14,205 nt of DNA from Nephromyces sp. MM_2019 (GCA_015657535.1 JADHZB010002142.1:8255-22459), one strand, 5' to 3'. Shown: positions 1 through 7,464, numbered from the stretch's first letter. Translations and numbers: made by a program. The notes: a model not told the origin generated them from the letters alone.

Positions 1-339
1 TATATATATATGATTATGTGTATATATATATGATTATGTGTATATATATATGATTATGTGTATATATATATGATTATGTGTATATATATATGATTATGTG
101 TATATATATATATATATGACTATGTGTGTGTACGTATTTATTTTTGTGTGTAGTAATAAAAATATCATCAAATCATTAATTAGTTTTATAAATTGTAAAC
201 TAATAAATATTTTTATCATCTGTGTGTATATATATCATGGGAGTAAAATGAGATAATAATACATATCTTTTTAATTTAAAGCATCATCTATGATAAGAAT
301 TGATTAAAATATTATATATATACATACACACACACACAG
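1..339 (+). repeat. Partial intron with a 20-bp tandem repeat
   Basis: The window opens with five perfect copies of a 20-bp unit, TATATATATATGATTATGTG (1-100), decaying into TG/TA to about 128. Positions 130-310 are plain AT-rich sequence without a supported exon. The end, 318-339, changes to ATATATACATACACACACAC ending in CAG, the acceptor for the first exon. Starting inside a TA/TG repeat suggests a contig or assembly edge (inference). Confidence 0.85.
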
Positions 340-470
340 GAGAGATTACGTGTTATTTTGAAAACAAAATTTAAAGGTAGAGAACAACAATTTTATAAGA
401 TGATGGATCGACTTTTTCAAACACTTTTAGATAAAATTTCATCTAAAAACAATCAACTTGTTACTGGAAT
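340..470 (+). CDS. POLR1A: POLR1A exon a (first exon in window)
   Basis: Opens after ACACACACACAG and ends at AT|GTAAGT, phase 2. It encodes 43 residues beginning [11 protein letters not shown] and ending NQLVTG, a helical stretch just before the conserved GAKGS block. It has little identifiable similarity itself. It is supported by an uninterrupted frame, by the strong donor, and by fusing with the next exon into ...[14 protein letters not shown], which has the expected spacing before GAKGS. The 5' boundary could be elsewhere. Confidence 0.75.
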
Positions 471-748
471 GTAAGTCTAAAATTACACACACACATATCA
501 CTTTTTACACACACACATATCACTTTTTACACACACACATATCACTTTTTACACACACACATATCACTTTTTACACACACCATAAACACACTTACTACAC
601 CCCCATCCCCCACACACACATACTCTACACTTACTATTCACACCCCCTACACATGATAAACACTTTCTCTACACCAACCGCACACACACACTCAACTCTA
701 CCTCAATCCTTCACACATTCTACACTTTCTATTCACCCCCCTCTCTCT

Positions 749-788
<40 letters not shown>

Positions 789-902
789 ACACTTTCTACA
801 CACCCACACACTCTACACTTTCTACACACACCTACACATACACACACACCCTATACCCACACCCTATACACACATACACACACACACACACACTCTACAC
901 TT

Positions 903-943
<41 letters not shown>

Positions 944-1583
944 AACTTTCTACATACACACAGAGTTTCGTTTTCGAAATTTCCAAATAATGGATTTGCA
1001 ACAATGGTATATACAGGGGCTAAGGGGAGTAAAGTAAATTATGGGATGATTACAGGGATGTTAAATCAACAATCATTAGAGGGACAACGTGTGCCTGTAA
1101 TGTGTAGTGGACGTACACTCCCCTCATTTAAACAATTTGATTTTGGGGCGAGAGCTGGGGGGCTTATTACCGATCGATTTCTTACAGGCCTAAGGCCCCA
1201 AGAATATTTCTTTCACTGTATGTCTGGTAGAGAAGGCCTCATTGATACAGCTGTTAAAACTGCCAAGTGTGTGTGTGTGTATGGGGTGGGTTAAGGGAAG
1301 GGAGGGGAGGAGGAGGAGGAAAAGGGAGTGTGTGTATGTGTATGTGTGTATGTGTGTGTGTGTTGTGTGTTGTGTGTTGTGTGTTGTGTGTGTGTGTGTG
1401 GTGTGTGTGTTGTGTGTTGTGTGTGTGTGTGGTGTGTGTGTGTGTGTGGTGTGTGTGTGTGTGTGTATATAAATATATATATGTGTGTGTATATATATAT
1501 ATATGTGTGTGTATATATATATATATGTGTGTGTGTATATATATATATATATGTGTGTGTATATATATATATATATGTGTGTG

Positions 1584-1614
<31 letters not shown>

Positions 1615-4245
1615 TGTGTGTGTATATAAATATATATGTGTGTGTGTATATATATATAGATGTGTGTGTATATATATATAGATGTGTGTGTGTATATATA
1701 TATATATGTGTATGTATATATATATATATATGTGTGTGTATATATATATATAGATGTGTGTGTGTATATATATAGATGTGTGTGTGTGTATATATATATA
1801 TGTGTGCATGTATATATATATATGTGTGTGTATATATATATATATATATATGTGTTGGGGGTGTGGAGGGTAGGGTGTATATGTGTGTGTACGTGGGGGT
1901 GGGGTGTATATATATTTACATATAAATGTATATATATATACACACCTATATAAATATATATACAAGTGTTGATATATATATATCCGCTTATGTGTAAAGC
2001 CATCTATGTATAGATCACGTAATTATTCTTGCTTATAAACATGAAAAACCCTAGCTAAATCAATTTATATATATACACATACACACTATATATAATATTA
2101 TACAGATCAGGGTATTTACAAAGGAGTGTTATAAAGAGTATGGAAGGTTTATCATTACGGTATGATGGTACAGTAAGAGATTCAGATGATAGTATCGTTC
2201 AATTTATATATGGTGAAGATGGTTTAGATGTGTGTAAAACACCCTATTTAGATAAATTGGATGATTTTATGAATAATCCACAGATTATTCGAACGTTCTC
2301 ACATCATAAAGATGCATACAAAAATCCACACATCAAACAATCCCTTACCTCTATAAAAGATTACCTTATTAATTCTACACACACACCTTATTATGACCCT
2401 ATAACCTCTATGTTTCATCCAATGTCACACATTGGAAGTGTGTCAGAGGCTTATCAACAAAAGGTACAATCATACTTAGAAGCTGATTATATAGAGAAAT
2501 GGGGCTCATCATTTACACACAAATCAACCAAATCTATACGTAAAGAATTAGAAATGCTACTCCTACTCAAATATCACAACAGCCTGTGTAGCCCTGGTGA
2601 GGCTGTAGGCTGTTTAGCCGCCCAATCTGTGGGTGAACCTGCCACACAAATGACCCTTAACACATTTCATTTAGCAGGCCATGGGGCAGCCAATGTTACT
2701 ATGGGTATACCTAGATTGAAAGAAATACTTCAAACAGCTGGTAAACCCTCTACACCCTACACATACATACCCCTCAAGATCCCTACACACATGAGTGGTG
2801 AGGGTCATTCTACACACATGAGTGGTGAGGGTCATTCTACACACATGAGTGGTGAGGGTCATTCTACACACATGAGTGGTGAGGGTCATTCTACACACAC
2901 ACCTAACAAATCTTCCTCAATTATTGAAGTAGTTAAGGCAATTATGAATGGATTTAGAGATATTTACTTAACTGATGTTATACATGGTGTTGGGATTGAA
3001 TCTAATTTATGTTATAAGGTATAATATATATATATATATATATATATATGTTGAATATATATAGGTAGAGAGTTACTATACACAATTATTATTTAATTGT
3101 ACATGGATTCATACACACATACATATGTATAGATTTATACATATACAAACACACATATGCACACACAAACACATATATACACCCTCATATACATGCATAT
3201 ATACATATATTTATACAAACACATATATATGCATGCATTTACATATACAAACACATATATACACCCACATCTACATGCATATACACATACATATACACAT
3301 ACATAATCATACATATATATATACATATACACACGCACACATACACACATATATATATATATACACACTTAATAAATTATATGATATGCAATGTGTAGCC
3401 CAACTCGGAGGGGAGTGGTGCAGACGCTACATTTTGGCAATATGAGGCGAATATACAATTTGAAAACCTTGAACATTTTTCTAAGGTGGTTACAAACATT
3501 AAACCAATAGATATAGTTAAAGTAACAAGTCACACACTACTTACACAATTTCTTAAAGAGGTACACCGTTTGATGCTCTTATCTGTATTACAACATATGG
3601 AATACACACCACAAAAATTTGATGATGAGATACAAGATTTCTTTGTAAATTTAGTATTGGATGAATCACACACACCTCAAATGTAAGATTGCACACCCTT
3701 TATATACAGTCCCATATCATACACACACACTTATATACATGTTGAACTTGTCCTAAATGTTTTATGATACACACACATATACACACATGTTGAACTTGTC
3801 CTAAATGTCTTATGACACACACCTAGTATACTCACACCTAAACTAGGCTTCTAATGGATATCTATTATACTCACACACTATATATATATATATTTGGTAT
3901 GGGTGTGTTTATATGTGTGTGTGTGTAGTGAGAAACGTATGCGATATAAAGATTTGGCCTCTACAGCTGCTGGAAATCAAACCATGTTTGAAACCGCCCC
4001 AGAAAATGAAGTTATACCTAACATAGAAAAACTAGCCAAGGAAGGTTAATTTATTTTACACACCCACCTCCACACACACACATACACTATACCCACCTTC
4101 ACACGCACACACACACACATGCATTCTACCCACCTCCACACATTCAAACACACACAGTACTTTTGAAACATATACATCCTACTCTCAAAATACAAATACA
4201 CCCTTTGTAGAATTCACACACACACACACACTATTCTCCATAAAC

Positions 4246-4277
<32 letters not shown>

Positions 4278-6359
4278 AATGAAGAAAGTGAAGTAGAAAA
4301 GGAGAGCAGTGACTCTGAGCAGAGTGAAATTGATAAGGCTGAAGATGAGGAGGTTAGTGAGGATGAAATTGACGATGATAAAATTGAGGAAGAACTGTAT
4401 GACACACCTCCAAATGGCCATACAAATACACACACACACACACACATGGATGATGAAATGGATGAAGAAGATGAAGAAGAATTTACACCTTCACATTGTA
4501 CGTTCATATATCAAAAAATTAGATTTCCAAAGTGTATGTACACATACCTATTACTTATATTATTTTACACGCTCTCAATTATCTAAATATTTATTCATCA
4601 TTATATATGCTGGGTTTATGTATGTATATATGTATATGTATTTAGGCCCTTACACTCTAACCTAATTTTAATATCCCCCTATAAACAATTTTTCTCACAC
4701 ACATCTATATAAATATATATACATATGTTCTTAATTTTTCACACAAACACACATACATATACTCACACATACACACACACATACACACACACATACACAC
4801 ACACATACACACATCTATTTAAATTAATATGTATATCAGATACTTCCAATAAAAATAAATATAACAATGAAAACACTAAGGAAGACTATAGTGTAGATAC
4901 ACTCCCCTTCGAAGCAATGTGGGCCAGTGTGGAGTCTATCGCACACATTAATGCCATTAAACCAAACCATCACACAAAATCATGTAATACACACACTTTG
5001 TATAGTCTTGTAAATATAAAAAAAAAACAAGATACACATTTATTATTTTACACATACACTTAGTATTACACACACACACATATATATCTACTTTTGATTA
5101 CACATACACATATATATATACCCTTATGATTAAACACACATATATATACTTATGATTACACACACATATATATACTGATGATTACACACACATATATATA
5201 CTTATGATTACACACACATATATATACTTATGATTACACACACATATATATACTGATGATTACACACACATATATATACTGATGATTACACACACATATA
5301 TATACTTATGATTACACATACACACACACATTTATGATCTCACACACTGAATTGTATTAACTCCCATAAATACACACACACTCTACCACATATATTGGCA
5401 ATAGAAACTTACACACAATATCGTCTAAATATATATACATACATATTTAATTATTTAATAGGGTTTCAACACATTTATGGTATACACATTTGTCCCAAAA
5501 CATGGAACCTTAAATTTAAATTTGGATGGCCTTACACACAATGCTCACAGTAATTCACGCTTAATTACACATTACTTTATATGTGTGTGTAAATGTATGA
5601 ATGTTTGTATGCTTATGTATATATGCCTATGTGTGTACACTTATGTGTGTATGCTTATGTGTGTATATGTGTATATCTTTGTGTGTGTATAAACTTATTT
5701 GTATATATACATATGTGTGTTAATGTATATATATATATGTGTGTATGTGTATATGTGTGTGTGTTTCTCTATAGCCGAATTGAGTTTTTGGATTTATTAG
5801 TCAAGACTTTAAGAAAGATCGTTTTACAAGCAACTCCTAATATTAAGAACCCACATGTTGTAGGGGTATGTGTATATATACATTTTTGTGTATATATATA
5901 TATATTTGTAAATATATATGTGTATACTAATAAATTAATAGACTATATGTATGATATAATCTTATTGCACATCAATTTCTGTAGCTATTTTGATCACATC
6001 AATTTTGTACATTTGTTTAGCTCTATATAGTTTTATGTGATTTTAGATACACACACATGTGATAAAATGTGTGTTTATATATATATATATTACTGTTTGT
6101 GTGTGTGTGTAAATTTTATAGGCTGAAATGAGTACAACTGGAGCTCAGTATGAATTACAATGTGAAGGTTCAAATTTTAGTTGGATTCATCGATTAAGGG
6201 CAGACTGTCTCGACCATGATAAGTACTTTTGTTTGATATTATAAATTGAGGGTGTTGTTTGTGTGTATGTTTTCCTTATGTTGTATATGTGTGTGTTCAC
6301 CTATACCCTTTCTAATCAAGTATATATATACCTGTATACGTATATAATGTATATATCCT

Positions 6360-6399
<40 letters not shown>

Positions 6400-7448
6400 A
6401 ATTATGAACTTAATAGGCTTTATTCTAACGATATACGAGCTATCTTGGAAACCTATGGTGTAGAGGCTGCTCGGAGTTGTATTATTAAGGAATTGACCAA
6501 GGTGTTTAGTGTGTATGGGATTAATGTGAATTATCGCCATCTTTCCCTAATTGCAGACTATATGACACACACAGGTTGGTAATATTAGAGTGTGTGTTTC
6601 TGAAAATATATTCAAGAATTAACACACACATTGATTGCTCTCTCAGTCACAATTTTAGATACATATACATATATATATGTAGGTTGGCTGGTTTTTTTTA
6701 AATTAACATAGCCTTGATATACATATAGCTTACTATTTATAAGTAGATATCCTATCTAAACTTCAATTCGCACACTGTTTAAATATTCATGTTATTTATA
6801 TTTTACACATTTTACACACATCAATTTATTTTATACATAAATTTTACACATCAGGAGGATTTAGGGCATTTAATCGCACTGGGATTTCACACCATAGTTC
6901 TCCATTGCTCCAAATGTCTTTTGAAACATCTATGAAATTCTTAACAAAGGCTTGTGAAAGAGGTGCATATGGTGAGCGTGTAATTATAAGAATTTCATAA
7001 TTAGATAGATTATAATACAATAACATAATAGTTTGATTGAAATTTTTAAATTTATTACCTTATGTAATTCTTTTTATTACATATTGAAAAATTCCTACAC
7101 ATCAAATCCCATATTTATAGCTCATTTAAAACTAATCTTATATCACTTACATACACATACACGATTAATATTGTTAATTTTTTTAATATAATAAAAAAAT
7201 AATATCAATACTAATAATAGGAATATAGCTATATTAAATATTTATACACCTTATTTGTGTGTGTGTGTTTTATAGATAATTTACAATCTCCAGCCGGTTC
7301 AATTATAGCAGGTAAAACTTCTTTTGTTGGTACAGGCGCCTCACGTACTTTGACTTGTTTTACAACATCAACAAATTCAGCAACTCTTGATACTAATGAT
7401 ATGTTACCCAATATATACAATAATAAAAAGCGAAGATTTCAATTCTAA
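340..7448 (+). CDS. POLR1A: RNA polymerase I largest subunit, C-terminal 979 residues (13 exons, 5' partial)
   Basis: Catalytic subunit of the nucleolar polymerase that transcribes pre-rRNA. Model: join(<340..470, 964..1266, 2106..3018, 3399..3682, 3929..4044, 4276..4533, 4840..5009, 5462..5586, 5775..5865, 6122..6222, 6417..6574, 6855..6971, 7276..7448). The lengths sum to 2940 nt, which gives 979 codons plus TAA; every junction is GT-AG and phases match. Landmarks in fragment numbering: GAKGSKVN at 62-69, bridge-helix region ending PQEYFFHCM at 122-130, [11 protein letters not shown] at 133-143, YGEDGLD in exon 3, trigger loop [18 protein letters not shown] from 326, an acidic linker around 583-650, and YSNDIRAI then TYGVEAAR in exon 11. 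[20 protein letters not shown] and the acidic linker point to Pol I rather than Pol II or III. The family is usually about 1650-1720 residues, so the N-terminal part (clamp, catalytic DFDGD) lies upstream. Exons 7 and 8 are the weakest part of the model. Confidence 0.93.
471..963 (+). repeat. CA-type intron: 22-bp minisatellite and CA/CT blocks
   Basis: 493-bp intron. Positions 485-572 hold four copies of a 22-bp unit made of (AC)5 plus ATATCACTTTTT. The remainder is long (CA)n broken by recurring CTCTACACTTTCTACACA-like blocks (near 780, 806, 893) and C runs such as CATCCCCCAC. T/G-rich sequence is almost absent. A His/Thr-rich open frame spans it but is only the translated repeat running into exon b. 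Confidence 0.93.
964..1266 (+). CDS. POLR1A: POLR1A exon b: funnel and bridge-helix region
   Basis: Residues 44-145 of the fragment. It contains [48 protein letters not shown] and [11 protein letters not shown], one of the best conserved blocks of all multi-subunit RNA polymerases, in its Pol I flavour. The acceptor is CACACAG at 957-963. The donor is AA|GTGTGT, phase 2, running straight into a TG repeat; the last codon AA is completed by A of the next exon to give Lys. Confidence 0.96.
1267..2105 (+). repeat. TG-type intron: G-rich start, 0.6-kb TG/TA compound microsatellite
   Basis: 839-bp intron. TGTGTG begins at the donor; a polypurine G-run stretch follows at 1283-1326, then TG repeats with interspersed TTG (1327-1466). 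About 1467-1850 alternates (TG)n and (TA)n blocks of roughly 20-25 bp each. A second G-rich patch lies at 1855-1907, and a CA/TA patch before the TACAG acceptor. Open frames rich in Cys-Val or Tyr-Ile here are translated repeats. Confidence 0.93.
2106..3018 (+). CDS. POLR1A: POLR1A exon c: trigger loop, start of jaw, 9-residue repeat
   Basis: Longest exon, residues 145-449. It starts in phase 2 after TATACAG and reads [20 protein letters not shown], then TVRDSD and YGEDGLD. The core is [19 protein letters not shown] followed by [20 protein letters not shown] and PRLKEIL: the trigger loop that closes over the incoming NTP, with its His at residue 333. After the strand TPYTYIPL come four copies of Thr-His-Met-Ser-Gly-Glu-Gly-His-Ser, then a helix [20 protein letters not shown] that matches the next conserved segment of the Pol I jaw. 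Donor AAG|GTATAA, phase 0. Confidence 0.96.
2785..2892 (+). repeat. Exonic 27-bp minisatellite, four identical in-frame copies
   Basis: Four perfect tandem copies of a 27-bp unit that starts ACACACATGAG and ends GGTCATTCT, encoding THMSGEGHS each time. It occupies residues 372-407 of the Pol I fragment, directly after the strand that follows the trigger loop, and runs into a further THTPNK stretch. Identity at all positions, silent ones included, suggests recent amplification. It keeps the reading frame, so it lengthens a loop rather than breaking the gene. Confidence 0.97.
3019..3398 (+). repeat. CA/TA-type intron
   Basis: 380-bp intron. Donor GTATAA, then (TA)n at 3021-3049; from 3110 to 3366 interspersed ACACAT/ATATAC with ATGCAT palindromes. 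A block ACAAACACATATATACACCC occurs at 3165 and again at 3247, so part of it is a diverged duplication about 82 bp apart. The acceptor ATGTGTAG is preceded by A/T-mixed sequence. Confidence 0.85.
3399..3682 (+). CDS. POLR1A: POLR1A exon d: jaw
   Basis: Begins in phase 0 after ATGTGTAG and reads [20 protein letters not shown]. This is followed by an alpha-helical segment ([20 protein letters not shown], then [12 protein letters not shown]) matching in position the Pol I jaw helix that precedes the acidic linker in yeast RPA190. It ends ESHTPQ plus AT|GTAAGA, phase 2. A CA run at its end encodes Ser-His-Thr. A second AG at 3422-3423 would give the wrong phase, so the acceptor at 3398 was chosen. 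Confidence 0.87.
3683..3928 (+). repeat. Intron with CA half, TG half and a 48-bp-spaced duplication
   Basis: 246-bp intron. ACATGTTGAACTTGTCCTAA starts at 3737 and again at 3785, within a roughly 30-bp near-identical duplication. The first two thirds are CA-rich and the last part is TG-rich (GTGTGTTTATATGTGTGTGT before TAG). This is one of the few introns with both strands' repeat types. Confidence 0.87.
3929..4044 (+). CDS. POLR1A: POLR1A exon e: entry to the acidic linker
   Basis: Phase 2 acceptor after a TGTGTGTGTGTAG tract. The split codon AT+T is Ile, followed by [15 protein letters not shown] and [14 protein letters not shown]. It is low in conservation, as expected for the start of the Pol I linker. 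Ends in phase 1 at GAAG|GTTAAT, a weak donor. It fuses cleanly with the acidic exon that follows. Confidence 0.82.
4045..4275 (+). repeat. CA-type intron ending in (TA)n
   Basis: 231-bp intron: CA-rich with C-rich CACCCACCTCCACAC blocks recurring at about 4063 and 4127, then (TA)n at 4243-4273 placed directly before the CAG acceptor. No pyrimidine tract is visible at the acceptor. Confidence 0.85.
4276..4533 (+). CDS. POLR1A: POLR1A exon f: Pol I acidic linker
   Basis: Residues 583-669, dominated by Glu and Asp ([20 protein letters not shown], later [12 protein letters not shown]). This corresponds to the Pol I-specific acidic, disordered expander/linker seen in yeast RPA190 and human POLR1A. 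It is interrupted by Asn-Thr-His-Thr-His-Thr-His encoded by a CA repeat at 4427-4445. Acceptor TATATACAG; donor AAGT|GTATGT, phase 1, chosen because it fits both the next exon's phase and the GTATGT consensus. Confidence 0.88.
4534..4839 (+). repeat. Intron with (CA)n tract
   Basis: 306-bp intron. Mixed AT-rich first half with a short TATGTATG patch near 4619-4645, then (CA)n interrupted by CATA at about 4740-4814. Acceptor TATATCAG. Confidence 0.82.
4840..5009 (+). CDS. POLR1A: POLR1A exon g: segment after the acidic linker
   Basis: Acceptor TATATCAG, phase 1. It encodes Asn/Lys-rich sequence, then [20 protein letters not shown], which resembles the D-Y-x-Y/F-D...W motif of Pol I after the linker. 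The end is uncertain: GTAAAT at 5010 gives phase 0, matching the next exon, and is used here; GTAATA at 4984 is an alternative in phase 1. A CA run encodes Asn-Thr-His-Thr near the end. Confidence 0.6.
5010..5461 (+). repeat. CA-type intron with 26-bp minisatellite
   Basis: 452-bp intron. From about 5122 to 5325 a 26-bp unit repeats: GATTA recurs at 5128, 5154, 5180, 5206, 5232, 5258, 5284 and 5310, exactly 26 bp apart, with ACACACACATATATATACT between. Copies differ by CTTATG versus CTGATG before GATTA, in an irregular order. There are no unique spacers, so it is not CRISPR-like. Confidence 0.92.
5462..5586 (+). CDS. POLR1A: POLR1A exon h: poorly conserved strand segment
   Basis: Phase 0 after TTTAATAG; reads [20 protein letters not shown], then [20 protein letters not shown]. 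The strand-like first half could match the short beta segment before the helix in exon i, but identity is low. The next exon needs a phase 2 donor, and the only GT I find that supplies it is at 5587 in the TGTGTGTAAATG tract. The obvious CA|GTAATT at 5550 gives phase 1 and was not used. Treat the 3' end as tentative. Confidence 0.5.
5587..6121 (+). repeat. TG-type introns on both sides of exon i
   Basis: Introns 5587-5774 and 5866-6121 flank the 91-bp exon i. Both are TG/TA-rich on the sense strand (TATGTGTGTATGCTTATG-like blocks in the first, GTGTGTGTGTGTAAATTTTATAG at the end of the second). CA sequence is limited to a short ACACACACATGTG at about 6050. Open frames of Met/Cys/Val/Tyr here are translated repeat. 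Confidence 0.82.
5775..5865 (+). CDS. POLR1A: POLR1A exon i: cleft-region helix
   Basis: Acceptor CTCTATAG, phase 2. Encodes [20 protein letters not shown] followed by [10 protein letters not shown]. This lines up with yeast RPA190 around VNIVEEICRKSIIRQIPHID, both in helix pattern and in the Pro-His/Asn-Ile ending. Donor GGG|GTATGT, phase 0. Confidence 0.82.
6122..6222 (+). CDS. POLR1A: POLR1A exon j: strand before YSND
   Basis: Phase 0 acceptor TTTTATAG. Encodes [20 protein letters not shown] and [22 protein letters not shown] corresponds to the conserved L-x-TEG-x-NF of Pol I, and the rest bridges to LYSND. Donor AA|GTACTT, phase 2; the split codon becomes AAG (Lys). Confidence 0.88.
6223..6416 (+). 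repeat. TG-type intron with (TA)n
   Basis: 194-bp intron, TG-rich at 6257-6296, with (TA)n at about 6366-6391 followed by TGTGTGTGTAATT and the AATAG acceptor. Confidence 0.85.
6417..6574 (+). CDS. POLR1A: POLR1A exon k: YSND / YGVEAAR / HLSLIADYM block
   Basis: Reads [19 protein letters not shown], then [19 protein letters not shown] and SLIADYM. This is the strongly conserved C-terminal block where human POLR1A has RLYSNDIHAI and RHLSLVADYM. Phase 2 acceptor CTTAATAG, phase 1 donor ACACAG|GTTGGT. The last codons are Thr-His-Thr from a CA run abutting the splice site. Confidence 0.96.
6575..7275 (+). other. Last two POLR1A introns, mostly plain AT-rich
   Basis: Introns 6575-6854 and 6972-7275 flank exon l. 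They hold far less microsatellite than upstream introns: a short GTGTGTG near 6590, TTTTACACATTTTACACACA at about 6801-6820, and GTGTGTGTGTGTTTTATAG at the very end. No other exon is supported inside them. Confidence 0.8.
6855..6971 (+). CDS. POLR1A: POLR1A exon l: FNRTG / SFETS block
   Basis: Phase 1 acceptor CACATCAG. Encodes [20 protein letters not shown], then [19 protein letters not shown], matching yeast LAFNRQG...MSYETTCQFLTKA and human LNRFGI...MTFETSFQFLKQA. Donor G|GTGAGC, phase 1. An antisense open frame here is a shadow of this exon. Confidence 0.95.
7276..7448 (+). CDS. POLR1A: POLR1A last exon
   Basis: Acceptor TTTTATAG, phase 1, split codon GAT. Encodes [20 protein letters not shown], which matches the D-x-L-x-SPSA-x-IVVGK...GTG motif ending the Pol I largest subunit. 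A non-conserved Thr/Asn-rich tail follows, ending KKRRFQF and TAA at 7446-7448. The basic KKRR near the end could act in nuclear targeting (inference). No Pol II-like heptad tail is present. Confidence 0.95.
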
Positions 7449-7464
7449 AACTTCATTTTGTAGT

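Noticed and set aside
1..128. Terminal repeats at both window ends as possible telomere sequence
   Set aside because: The TA/TG units do not resemble known telomere repeats such as TTAGGG, and the left repeat lies in an intron of an interrupted gene. Assembly edges at simple repeats are the simpler reading.
458..1294. Open reading frame of 278 codons, His/Thr-rich in its first two thirds
   Set aside because: The His/Thr part is a translated CA-repeat intron. The real coding part starts at 964 and is exon b of the Pol I subunit.
1242..1953. Overlapping Cys/Val-rich and Tyr/Ile-rich frames on the + strand and His/Thr/Tyr-rich frames on the - strand
   Set aside because: All are translations of the TG/TA compound microsatellite, which lacks stops by chance of composition. 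There are no family signatures.
2671..2898. Antisense frame with a repeated Met-Cys-Arg-Met-Thr-Leu pattern
   Set aside because: It is the shadow of the 27-bp exonic repeat and the trigger-loop coding sequence on the other strand.
3424..3682. Alternative acceptor GTGCAG at 3418-3423 for exon d
   Set aside because: It would begin in phase 1, while the preceding donor is phase 0. The acceptor at 3398 keeps the frame and adds plausible jaw sequence.
5122..5325. Regularly spaced 26-bp repeats that at first look CRISPR-like
   Set aside because: Units are directly abutting with no unique spacers and lie in a eukaryotic intron; they are a minisatellite.
6844..7026. Antisense open frame of 60 codons
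   Set aside because: It is the reverse strand of exon l, which has clear Pol I similarity on the + strand.
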